Shown: positions 1-5,928 of the stretch, one piece after another
Position numbering within the stretch: position 1 is the first letter of the stretch
Layout: each line of letters begins with the position of its first letter
Source: Actinomycetes bacterium
GTDB taxonomy: Bacteria > Actinomycetota > Actinomycetes > Actinomycetales > Actinomycetaceae
Reading direction: 5' to 3'
Length of the DNA: 9,300 nt
Assembly (NCBI GenBank): GCA_023426345.1
Contig: JAFAAX010000178.1
Location: 1 to 9,300 of the forward strand
Notes under the pieces: model-generated
The model's input: only the letters and a program-made list of their open reading frames with translations
Databases searched by the model: none
Told to the model about the DNA's origin: nothing
Program-made: the position numbers and the translations under genes

Positions 1-11
1 GACGCCGCGGC

Positions 12-28
12 GCGGGCGGCCTGCCCGC
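12..28 (-). terminator. Short GC hairpin just after menA (weak terminator candidate)
   Basis: Positions 12-17 (GCGGGC) and 23-28 (GCCCGC) form a perfect 6-bp stem with a 5-nt loop. On the minus strand the stem starts directly after the menA TGA. There is no T-run after it, so it is not a classical intrinsic terminator, and at this GC content a 6-bp GC stem can arise by chance. It may mark the 3' end of the menE-menA transcript. Confidence 0.25.
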
Positions 29-982
29 TCACCCGACGGCGACCAGTGCGACGGAGACCACCAGCGCCCACGCCAGGGCGTACAGGCCCGTGTCGCGCAA
101 CGTCGGGATGAGCGCGCGCCCCGTGGCGCCGCGCAGCACCGGCAGGGAGGGCACCAGGGCGCCGAGGAGGCACAGCACGCCGACGACCAGGCAGGAGACC
201 CACGCCGCAGGCCCGCCGGCGCGCACGAGAACGACGTCGGACTCGGAGACGTTCGGCACGCCGGACGCCCCGCCGGCCACGCCGGCGACGGCCGCCGCCA
301 CGGCCAGCGCCATCACGAGCACGTAGGCGGCGCGCGATCCGCGGTCGCCGAGGCGGACCGCCACGGTCACCTTGCCGACGCGGGCGTCGGAGGGCAGATC
401 GCGCAGGTTGTTGGCCATCAGGAGGTCGATGCTGATCAACCCCATGCCGCACGCCAGCGCCCACACCCACCACGGGGCCTGGCCGGCCTGCGTCCAGGTG
501 GTGCCGACCAGGGCGAACAGGCCGAAGAACACGAAGACCATGAGCTCGGACAGCCCGATCCCCACGTAGCCGTACGGGCGGGAGCCCCCGGTGTAGAACC
601 ACGCGGCGGCCACGGCGAGCGCCCCGAACACGACGAGCACCCACTGGCCGGCCACGGCGACGAGCGCCAGGCCCAGGACGCCCGCCGCGGCGAAGCAGCC
701 GAGCGCGGCCGCCAGCACGGTCCGCGGCGCCGCCAACCCGCCGCCGGTCAGCCGGGGAGGCCCCTGCCGGTCGTCGTCCGCGCCGCGGATCCCGTCGGAG
801 TAGTCGTTGGAGTAATTGACGCCGATCTGGAGGAGCAGCGCGACGCCCAGCGCGAGGAGCCCCCGCGCCGCGGACCAGGACCCCAGGTTCGCCGCGGCGG
901 CGGTGCCGACGAGGACGGGCGCCATCGCCGCCGGCAGGGTGCGCAGGCGCGCCCCCTCGATCCAGTCATGTGCCGTGGCCAC
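29..982 (-). CDS. menA: 1,4-dihydroxy-2-naphthoate polyprenyltransferase MenA
   Basis: MenA is an integral membrane UbiA-family enzyme. It joins a polyprenyl chain from its diphosphate to DHNA, giving demethylmenaquinone. The 317-residue protein is hydrophobic throughout, with about eight to nine membrane segments. The first Asp-rich motif is NYSNDYSDGIRGADDDR (56-72) and the second is NNLRDLPSDARVGK (191-204), followed by TVAVRLGDR. These bind the Mg-diphosphate. Length and motif spacing fit bacterial MenA. The start is GTG at 980-982, chosen because GGAGAGGA (993-1000) lies 10 nt upstream and the first residues (ATAHDWIEGARLRTLP) match the usual MenA N-terminus. It lies 33 bp behind the menE stop on the same strand, so co-transcription is likely. 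A 20-residue stretch near 236-256 (polar, GGASGVPNVSESD) is a loop insertion between helices. I am confident of the family and role. Confidence 0.95.
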   Translation of the reverse strand: MATAHDWIEGARLRTLPAAMAPVLVGTAAAANLGSWSAARGLLALGVALLLQIGVNYSNDYSDGIRGADDDRQGPPRLTGGGLAAPRTVLAAALGCFAAAGVLGLALVAVAGQWVLVVFGALAVAAAWFYTGGSRPYGYVGIGLSELMVFVFFGLFALVGTTWTQAGQAPWWVWALACGMGLISIDLLMANNLRDLPSDARVGKVTVAVRLGDRGSRAAYVLVMALAVAAAVAGVAGGASGVPNVSESDVVLVRAGGPAAWVSCLVVGVLCLLGALVPSLPVLRGATGRALIPTLRDTGLYALAWALVVSVALVAVG

Positions 983-992
983 TGCGTGTCCG

Positions 993-1000
993 TCCTCTCC
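993..1000 (-). promoter_or_regulatory. Shine-Dalgarno for menA (supports the GTG start)
   Basis: On the minus strand GGAGAGGA ends 10 nt before the GTG at 980-982. It lies in the 33-bp menE-menA gap, so menA has its own ribosome loading site within the operon. I see no -10 box in the gap. Confidence 0.6.
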
Positions 1001-1015
1001 GATGGTGTGCGGCCG

Positions 1016-2443
1016 TCACCGCGTCCAGGCGGCACGCGTGCCCAGGCGGGCCTCGACGGCGGCCTGGACGCCGCGCGGATCGGTCTTGCCGGTCTCCAGT
1101 TGGGGCAGGTCGTCGACGGCGATGACGGCGCGGGGCGCCTGGGCGCGTCCCAGCTGGCGCCCGACCTGGTCGCGGATGGACGCCGCCAGGGCGCTGAGTG
1201 CCTCCGAGGGCCCGGTGCCGACGGGGCTCGTCTCCACGGCGCCCGCCGGTCCGGCGTCCGCGTCGCGCCTCGGGGCGTCCGGGACGACGGCGGCGGCCAC
1301 CACGGATCCCCACTTGGGGTCCGGCAGCCCCAGGATCCAGGCGTCGCGGACGCCCGGCGTCGTGAGGACCGCCTGCCGGACGGGTGCGGGTGCGATCGAC
1401 AGACCGCCTGAGACGATGACGTCGTCCGCGCGCCCCATGACCTCGACGGCGCCGTTGGGGGCGATGACTCCCAGGTCGCCGGTCATCAGCCACCGGACGC
1501 CGCCCTCGTCGACGAAGGGAGCGGTCCCGTCGAGGTACTTCGTCATGAGCAGGGGCCCCGCGACGGCCAGGCGCTGCGGTCCCTCCACGTCGATGCTGCG
1601 CACACTGACGCCGGGCAGGGGACGGGCGTCGTAGACGCAGCCGCCGCAGGTCTCGGTCATGCCGTAGGTAGTGACGGCGCGGATGCCGCGCTCGCGGGAC
1701 GCCGCGATCAGCGCGCGGTCCACAGAGGATCCGCCGACGAGGACCGCGGACAGCCGGGCGAGCGCGGAGACGACCGGATCGCCCGCCTCCAGGCAGGCGC
1801 GCAGCTGGACGGGGACCAGGGAGAGGTAGGCGGGCACGGAGGGGTCCGCCGCGGCCCCCGCGATGGCAGGCAGCAGGCGGGCGGGGTCGAAGCCGTCCTC
1901 CGTGTCGACGATGAAGGGGTCCGTGCCCGACACGGCGGCGCGGAACAGGACCTGGGCGCCCGCGATGTGGTGGGCGGGCAGCGCCAGGATCCAGCGGCCC
2001 GGGCCGTCCAGCGCCTCGTGCGTGGCGCTCGCGGAGGCGGTGAGGGCCTCCAGGGACAGGCCGACCAGGTGCGGCGTCCCCGTCGAGGAGCCCGAGGTGG
2101 GCACCACCAGATCGACGCCGTCCAGCAGGCGGGGGTCGTTCGCGACCTCGTCGGGCAGCTCCGGGAACGCCGACGAGGGCGACGCGGCGGACTCGCGCAG
2201 CGAGCGGCGCGCGACGGAGGCAGGGTCCCGCAGGACGACGACGGTGCGCCGGCCGGCGGCGGGCGCACCGGCCGCGGAGCCTTCCTCGGAGGGCTGGCCG
2301 TCCGGGAGGAGCTCCCCGTCCGCGGCGCTCCGGCGCTCCTCGGCGAGCTCGTGGATCTTGTGCAGCGCGGCGAAGGCCATCGCCGCGGCGCCGGGGGAGG
2401 TCCCGCCGGGGACGGTGAGAATGCGGGGGCCCTCGGAGGTCAT
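1016..2443 (-). CDS. menE: o-succinylbenzoate--CoA ligase MenE
   Basis: MenE is an ANL-superfamily adenylating enzyme. It converts o-succinylbenzoate to OSB-CoA with ATP and CoA in the cytoplasm. The 475-residue protein shows the ATP P-loop TSGSSTGTPH (116-125), A5 motif TTYGMTETCGG (258-268), A7 motif TGDLG (321-325), A8 hinge GRADDVIVSGG (337-347) and the C-terminal catalytic lysine in TGKTD (Lys453). The N-terminal part before the P-loop is short, as in compact actinobacterial MenE. Two oddities: the P-loop carries an extra Ser, and His125 replaces the usual Lys of TGxPK. Residues 388-415 are an Ala/Gly/Pro-rich linker before the C-terminal subdomain. The ATG at 2441-2443 is the start. The frame stays open upstream to 4093 only because it lies antisense to the L,D-transpeptidase gene, and family similarity begins near this ATG. 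A GGAAG sequence lies about 13 nt upstream. It is followed by menA after 33 bp. Confidence 0.93.
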   Translation of the reverse strand: MTSEGPRILTVPGGTSPGAAAMAFAALHKIHELAEERRSAADGELLPDGQPSEEGSAAGAPAAGRRTVVVLRDPASVARRSLRESAASPSSAFPELPDEVANDPRLLDGVDLVVPTSGSSTGTPHLVGLSLEALTASASATHEALDGPGRWILALPAHHIAGAQVLFRAAVSGTDPFIVDTEDGFDPARLLPAIAGAAADPSVPAYLSLVPVQLRACLEAGDPVVSALARLSAVLVGGSSVDRALIAASRERGIRAVTTYGMTETCGGCVYDARPLPGVSVRSIDVEGPQRLAVAGPLLMTKYLDGTAPFVDEGGVRWLMTGDLGVIAPNGAVEVMGRADDVIVSGGLSIAPAPVRQAVLTTPGVRDAWILGLPDPKWGSVVAAAVVPDAPRRDADAGPAGAVETSPVGTGPSEALSALAASIRDQVGRQLGRAQAPRAVIAVDDLPQLETGKTDPRGVQAAVEARLGTRAAWTR

Positions 2444-2511
2444 GGTGTCGTGCGGTCTTCCAGTCGATGGCGGATGGGCGTGCCCCGGAACGCGTCGGGG
2501 GACGATCGCCC

Positions 2512-2517
2512 AGACTA
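2512..2517 (-). promoter_or_regulatory. Candidate -10 box for the menE-menA operon
   Basis: The minus strand reads TAGTCT here, which fits TAnnnT. It predicts a start near 2505 and a 5' leader of about 60 nt ending in GGAAG (2457-2461) before the menE ATG. No good -35 is visible. A 6-bp inverted repeat (CCGGGG 2525-2530, CCCCGG 2541-2546) sits where the -35 would fall, but it is all G/C and may be chance. Confidence 0.35.
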
Positions 2518-2626
2518 CGCGCGACCGGGGGCGACTGCGACCCCGGCGGGCGGCGGGCCGGGACGGGGGACCGGCGCGATGTCGGCGTGTGGGGCGTCCC
2601 ACCTCGTCGCGAATCGTGGCTCCGGC

Positions 2627-2632
2627 TAGCAT
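2627..2632 (+). promoter_or_regulatory. -10 box of a leaderless promoter for the L,D-transpeptidase
   Basis: TAGCAT fits the actinobacterial TAnnnT -10 consensus and ends 6 nt before the GTG at 2639. A transcription start 7 nt after the hexamer is the G of that GTG, so the mRNA is predicted to begin with its start codon. No Shine-Dalgarno is present. No clear -35 was found 16-19 bp upstream. Confidence 0.6.
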
Positions 2633-2638
2633 TGTGGT

Positions 2639-4084
2639 GTGAAGAAAAGCAAATTCTCCGCGGCGTGGAAGTGGGCGCTGGGCGGCGTGCTCGGGTTCGT
2701 GCTGGTCGTGGCCGGCGCGACGGCCGGTTACGCGGCGCACTTCTCGGACCGGGCCCTCCCGGGGGTCACGGTGGCGGGGACCTCTGTGACCGGTCAGACG
2801 CAGGAGGAGGTCGCGGCGGCCGTCGCGGCGCGCGCGGACGCCCTGTCCGTGACGGTCAACATCGACGGGCAGCCGACCACGGCGAAGCTGGCGGACCTGG
2901 GCGTCACGGTGGACGCCGACGCCACGGCCGCGCGGGCGTTCGAGGCCAACGAGTCGGTGGGCTCGCGCATCGCGGCCCTGTTCCGCCACCGCGAGGTGGC
3001 CGTCGTGTCGGCGACGGACGATCAGGGCCTCGTCGACTTCGCCGACCAGGTCGCGCAGGCGACGGGCAGTCCCGTGAAGAACGCGGGCGTCACGCTGTCC
3101 GACGACGGCACGGCGTTCGTCGTGACCCCCTCCCAGACGGGCCGGGGGATCGATCCCTCGCAGCTCTCCGGCGTGGTGGCGAAGGCCGTGTCCACGCTGT
3201 CCTCGCAGGCAGTGGACGTGAGTTCGGAGGACATCCAGCCGACGGTCACCGACGCGGCCGCCCAGCAGACGGCGGACGCCGCCAACGCCCTGTTCGCGGA
3301 CCTCGGGGTCACCCTGTACGGCACGGTGTCGGAGAATCCCGCCTCCGCGGCCGATCGCGCGTCGTGGGTGACGGTGCCGCAGACTCCTGAGGGCCTGGGG
3401 ACTCCCGCCTTCGACGCCGACAAGGTGAAGGCGTGGGTCGACAAAGTCGCGGCCTCCACGAACGACCAGCCCGTCAACGGGGTCCAGAACGTCGACGCGT
3501 CCGGCGCCGTGGTGGTCACCGCCTCGGAGGGCACGCCCGGCTGGACGGTCGACAACGCTGACCAGATCGCCTCGGAGTTGATGGCGTCCCTGCAGGCCGG
3601 GCAGTCCTATGAGGGCACGTTCACGTACACGAAGGTCGACCCCGGCTACGACACGATGCCGGTGGTCGCCGGTGCGGAGAACCTCGTCTACTCGCCCCAC
3701 GCCGGGGAGAAGTGGATCGACGTCAACCTGGCGAACCACACGGTCACCGCCTACGAGGGCGCCGACATCGTCTTCGGCCCCGTCTACATGGTCAACGGAG
3801 CGCCGGCCACGCCCACCGTCGAGGGCACGTTCCACGTCTACCTCAAGTACGCGAAGCAGACGATGAAGGGCGAGAACGCCGACGGCTCGAACTACGAGAC
3901 CGAGGACGTCCCCTGGATCAGCTACTTCACCGGCGGGTACGCCCTGCACGGCGCGTACTGGCGCGACTCCTTCGGGTTCGCCGGCTCCGGCGGGTCCCAC
4001 GGATGCGTGAACATGGCCGTCGCGGACGCCCAGTGGATCTACAACTGGGACGAGGTCGGCACGACGGTCGTCAGCCACTACTGA
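2639..4084 (+). CDS. Membrane-anchored L,D-transpeptidase (YkuD domain)
   Basis: L,D-transpeptidases form 3-3 peptidoglycan cross-links or attach proteins to peptidoglycan, outside the membrane. The 481-residue protein has a Lys-rich N-terminus (KKSK), one membrane anchor (about 10-32) and an extracytoplasmic region with at least one PG_binding_4-like module (about 40-180). A second repeat-like stretch follows (about 205-330), with the YkuD catalytic domain at about 355-481. The catalytic signature is complete: His437 in YALHGAYW and SHGCVNM with Cys456. The TPTVEGTFHVYLKY segment (391-404) is the usual strand before the active site. Start: GTG at 2639-2641, followed by AAG AAA AGC; the promoter position supports a leaderless mRNA. 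It is divergent from menE and ends 19 bp from the end of menB on the opposite strand. A link to menaquinone is not implied. The catalytic family is certain; the number of N-terminal modules is not. Confidence 0.93.
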   Translation: MKKSKFSAAWKWALGGVLGFVLVVAGATAGYAAHFSDRALPGVTVAGTSVTGQTQEEVAAAVAARADALSVTVNIDGQPTTAKLADLGVTVDADATAARAFEANESVGSRIAALFRHREVAVVSATDDQGLVDFADQVAQATGSPVKNAGVTLSDDGTAFVVTPSQTGRGIDPSQLSGVVAKAVSTLSSQAVDVSSEDIQPTVTDAAAQQTADAANALFADLGVTLYGTVSENPASAADRASWVTVPQTPEGLGTPAFDADKVKAWVDKVAASTNDQPVNGVQNVDASGAVVVTASEGTPGWTVDNADQIASELMASLQAGQSYEGTFTYTKVDPGYDTMPVVAGAENLVYSPHAGEKWIDVNLANHTVTAYEGADIVFGPVYMVNGAPATPTVEGTFHVYLKYAKQTMKGENADGSNYETEDVPWISYFTGGYALHGAYWRDSFGFAGSGGSHGCVNMAVADAQWIYNWDEVGTTVVSHY

Positions 4085-4103
4085 CCGGACCACACGCGCC
4101 CAC

Positions 4104-5147
4104 TCAGAAGTAGTAGGGGTGCCCCGACCAGTCGGGGGCGCGGTGCTCGAGGAAGGCGTCGCGGCCCTCCTGGGCCTCCTCCGTCATGTAGGCCATGCGC
4201 GTGGCCTCCCCTGCGAACACCTGCTGGCCGGCCAGGCCGTCGTCGGCCAGGTTGAACGCGTACTTCAGCATGCGGATCGCCTGCGGGGACTTGCCCGTGA
4301 TCGTGCGCGCCCACTCCAGGGCCGTCTCCTCCAGCCGGGCATGGGGGACCGCGCGGTTGACCACGCCCCAGCGCTCGGCCGTGCGCGCGTCGTAGGTCTC
4401 CGCCAGGAAGAAGATCTCGCGCGCCCGCTTGTCCCCGACTTGTCGGGCGAGCAGCGCCGAGCCGTACCCGGCGTCGAAGGACCCGACGTTCGCGTCGGTC
4501 TGCTTGAACCGCGCGTGCTCGAGGGACGCCACCGACAGGTCGCACACGACGTTGAGGCTGTGCCCGCCCCCGGCGGCCCACCCGGGCACGGCCGCGATGA
4601 CGACCTTCGGCATGGTCCTGATCAGGCGCTGGACCTCCAGGATGTGGAGGCGCCCGGCGCGCGCCGGGTCGATGCGCTCGCGGCGCGTGGCGGTGTCCGC
4701 CGTGTCCGAGTCGTCCGCCGCTCCCGGCCCGGGGGACGAGGGCGCCCCCGCTGTGACCTCATAGCGGTACCCGTCGGACCCGCGGACGCGCTGGTCCCCG
4801 CCCGAGCAGAACGCGTATCCGCCGTCGCGGGCGGACGGCCCGTTGCCGGTGAGGAGGACGGCGCCGACGTCGCTGGACATGCGCGCGTGGTCGAGCGCGC
4901 GGAAGAGCTCATCGACGGTCAGCGGGCGGAACGCGTTGCGGATGTCCGGACGGTCGATCGCGATGCGCACCCACGGCAGGTCGGCGCCCGCCGGCGCCCC
5001 GTCGGCGTCCGTGCCGCGCGAGACGCCCCGATGGTAGGTGATGTCCTGGAAGCCGAAACCCGTCACCTCGCGCCAGCGCGCCGGGTCGAACGTGTCCGAG
5101 ACGAACGGCAAGGCGGAGTGGGACGCAGGGACGCTCGGCTCGGTCAT
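4104..5147 (-). CDS. menB: 1,4-dihydroxy-2-naphthoyl-CoA synthase MenB
   Basis: MenB is a crotonase-fold enzyme that closes the second ring of OSB-CoA to give DHNA-CoA. The 347-residue protein has CSGGDQRVRG (114-123), the oxyanion-hole stretch PGWAAGGGHSLN (188-199), FKQTDANVGSFDAGYG (214-229) and a C-terminus ending in WSGHPYYF. By alignment with the M. tuberculosis enzyme, Asp225 and Tyr320 match its Asp192 and Tyr287. Asp218 in QTD matches Asp185, which marks the bicarbonate-independent type. An acidic low-complexity insertion at about 134-156 lengthens the loop between YRYE and IDPARAGRLHIL. The ATG at 5145-5147 is the start; a -10 box 7 nt upstream implies a leaderless mRNA. It is separated from menE by the oppositely oriented transpeptidase gene, so it forms its own transcription unit. 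It is divergent from the small membrane protein gene at 5233. Confidence 0.95.
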   Translation of the reverse strand: MTEPSVPASHSALPFVSDTFDPARWREVTGFGFQDITYHRGVSRGTDADGAPAGADLPWVRIAIDRPDIRNAFRPLTVDELFRALDHARMSSDVGAVLLTGNGPSARDGGYAFCSGGDQRVRGSDGYRYEVTAGAPSSPGPGAADDSDTADTATRRERIDPARAGRLHILEVQRLIRTMPKVVIAAVPGWAAGGGHSLNVVCDLSVASLEHARFKQTDANVGSFDAGYGSALLARQVGDKRAREIFFLAETYDARTAERWGVVNRAVPHARLEETALEWARTITGKSPQAIRMLKYAFNLADDGLAGQQVFAGEATRMAYMTEEAQEGRDAFLEHRAPDWSGHPYYF

Positions 5148-5154
5148 GGCCCTC

Positions 5155-5160
5155 AGCGTA
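5155..5160 (-). promoter_or_regulatory. -10 box of a leaderless promoter for menB
   Basis: The minus strand reads TACGCT, ending 7 nt before the menB ATG (5147), so the start of transcription falls at 5147-5148. The GAGGG between them is too close to the ATG to work as a normal ribosome binding site. The position 17 bp upstream (5178-5183) reads TGCGCC, a poor -35, and lies in the right arm of the inverted repeat at 5162-5184. Confidence 0.55.
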
Positions 5161-5161
5161 C

Positions 5162-5184
5162 GTGCGCCGGTAGGCTGGGCGCAC
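5162..5184. promoter_or_regulatory. Inverted repeat in the divergent promoter, candidate operator
   Basis: GTGCGCC (5162-5168) and GGCGCAC (5178-5184) form a perfect 7-bp inverted repeat with a 9-bp spacer. The spacer contains TAGGCT, the -10 candidate of the rightward gene. The right arm covers the -35 position of menB, and the left arm starts 2 bp from the menB -10. A dimeric regulator bound here could control both directions. No regulator gene is present in the window. Confidence 0.4.
5171..5176 (+). promoter_or_regulatory. Candidate -10 box for the small membrane protein gene
   Basis: TAGGCT fits TAnnnT and predicts a start near 5183 with a 50-nt leader before the ATG at 5233. Unlike four neighbours this unit would have a leader and a Shine-Dalgarno. 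It lies 10 bp from the oppositely oriented menB -10. Confidence 0.4.
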
Positions 5185-5192
5185 AGGACAAC

Positions 5193-5212
5193 GTCCGCGA
5201 CGGGGCGCGGAC
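5193..5212 (+). promoter_or_regulatory. Hairpin in the leader of the membrane protein gene
   Basis: GTCCGCG (5193-5199) and CGCGGAC (5206-5212) form a perfect 7-bp stem with a 6-nt loop. The stem ends 9 nt before AAGGA (5222-5226), the ribosome binding site. It could modulate translation or mRNA stability. It is too small to be called a riboswitch. Confidence 0.35.
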
Positions 5213-5232
5213 ACCAGCCCGAAGGACGCGTG

Positions 5233-5745
5233 ATGGCCCAGGATCAGAGGCAGTTCCTCGACCGGCTCCTCCCGCCCGAGGACCGGTCGCCCCGACGCGC
5301 CGTCTGGCTGTCCTTCGGCCTGTGGCCGCTGGCCGTCCTGCTGCTGCTCCACGGGTTGGCCTGGGGGCTGTCGTCGCTGGGGATGCTCGTCGTGCCGCTG
5401 TGCCTGATCGCCTTCCGCCGGATCGCCGACCTGTTCCCCCGCGCCACTCCGGGTCGCCGCGTCATCGTCGGCTTCTCCTCGCTGTACGCGGTCGCGGTGA
5501 TCGTGGTGGCGCTGTCGCAGTCGACCGGGGTCGGCCTGGTGCTGATGGCCGCGATCGCGGCGGCCACCGTGCGGGCGCTCCTGCGTCCCACGGACCAGGG
5601 CGCCCCCGCCATCCAGGCGGCGGGCGAGCGGTCACGGGTCGAGTGGGAGGTCGAGCAGGCGCTGACATCCGGGGCGGACGGCGACGACGGGCCCGGGGAC
5701 ACGGGGCTGGGCCCGATGCCGCGCTTCCACTGGCCCGAGATCTGA
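5233..5745 (+). CDS. Small integral membrane protein of unknown function
   Basis: I do not recognise this 170-residue protein. It has a charged N-terminus (1-23, with PPEDRSPRR), then three or four hydrophobic segments: about 24-43, 44-61, 76-95 and 98-117. A cytoplasm-like acidic tail follows (about 120-170, with GADGDDGPGD). A basic loop RRIADLFPRATPGRR (62-76) sits between the second and third segments. The start is ATG at 5233, with AAGGA at 5222-5226 at 6-nt spacing. A GTG directly before it (5230) is in frame, and a longer in-frame reading from 5038 runs antisense through menB and was not used. Hydrophobic pattern and codon use support it being real. It is divergent from menB. The next gene, argF, has its own promoter, so this gene seems to be alone. 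Confidence 0.8.
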   Translation: MAQDQRQFLDRLLPPEDRSPRRAVWLSFGLWPLAVLLLLHGLAWGLSSLGMLVVPLCLIAFRRIADLFPRATPGRRVIVGFSSLYAVAVIVVALSQSTGVGLVLMAAIAAATVRALLRPTDQGAPAIQAAGERSRVEWEVEQALTSGADGDDGPGDTGLGPMPRFHWPEI

Positions 5746-5746
5746 G

Positions 5747-5779
5747 CCCCTCCTTCTCTCCCCTTCTCTCCCTCCCTTC
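5747..5779 (+). repeat. 33-nt homopyrimidine tract with 10-bp tandem repeat
   Basis: Every base from 5747 to 5779 is C or T. CCTTCTCTCC occurs twice in tandem (5752-5761, 5762-5771). The tract begins one base after the TGA of the upstream gene and runs into the left arm of the large palindrome. It is unlike the mixed GC-rich spacers elsewhere in the window. Confidence 0.8.
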
Positions 5780-5874
5780 GCCGAGAACGGTCGGTCTTCC
5801 CGCCGAGAACGGTCCGCCCCGCGCCGGTCGGCAGAATGGACCGTTCTCGGCGGGAAGACCGACCGTTCTCGGCG
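5779..5874. repeat. Perfect 37-bp inverted repeat made of four 14-bp units
   Basis: The left arm (5779-5815) is the exact reverse complement of the right arm (5838-5874), with a 22-nt loop (5816-5837). Each arm holds the 14-bp unit CGCCGAGAACGGTC twice at a 22-bp step: plus strand at 5779-5792 and 5801-5814, minus strand at 5839-5852 and 5861-5874. Outside the arms the RNA pairing could continue through two G-U and two C-G pairs (5775-5778 with 5875-5878). There is no T-run on either side, so a classical terminator is unlikely. It lies between the stop at 5745 and the argF -10 at 5916. A dispersed palindromic repeat, a multi-site operator or an RNase III-sensitive hairpin are all possible. 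Confidence 0.9.
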
Positions 5875-5915
5875 GGGGAAGATGGTCGGGTCTGCGCGCC
5901 AGCGTCGTCCTCGTC

Positions 5916-5921
5916 GATAAT
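5916..5921 (+). promoter_or_regulatory. -10 box of a leaderless promoter for argF
   Basis: GATAAT matches TATAAT at five of six positions and ends 7 nt before the ATG at 5929, so transcription should start at 5928-5929. The AGGGG just before the ATG is only 1 nt away, too close to be a useful ribosome binding site. The -35 region is not recognisable. The box also forms a small palindrome (GATAATC, 5916-5922). Confidence 0.55.
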
Positions 5922-5928
5922 CAGGGGC

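Noticed and set aside
2525..2546. CCGGGG-N10-CCCCGG inverted repeat upstream of menE as an operator
   Set aside because: Six G/C bases only, in a very G/C-rich spacer; expected by chance without comparative support.
2444..2638. A small gene or riboswitch in the menE/transpeptidase spacer
   Set aside because: No open frame with a start, ribosome binding site and sensible composition was seen, and no recognisable riboswitch core. Only the two promoter candidates are supported.
2444..4093. Upstream extension of menE to a 1025-codon minus-strand frame
   Set aside because: The extra 550 codons are antisense to the L,D-transpeptidase, Arg/Gly/Val-rich and without family features. MenE similarity starts near the ATG at 2443.
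5779..5874. The palindrome as an intrinsic terminator or a CRISPR-like array
   Set aside because: No T-run follows on either strand. The units are inverted pairs with identical short spacers, not direct repeats with unique spacers.
5779..5874. The palindrome as terminal inverted repeats of an insertion sequence
   Set aside because: Only 22 bp lie between the arms, with no transposase gene and no visible target duplication. A small non-coding mobile remnant cannot be excluded.
5836..5928. An N-terminal extension of argF from the ATG at 5836
   Set aside because: The extra 31 residues are a translation of the palindrome arm and the promoter; ornithine carbamoyltransferases lack such a segment, and the -10 box is downstream of this ATG.
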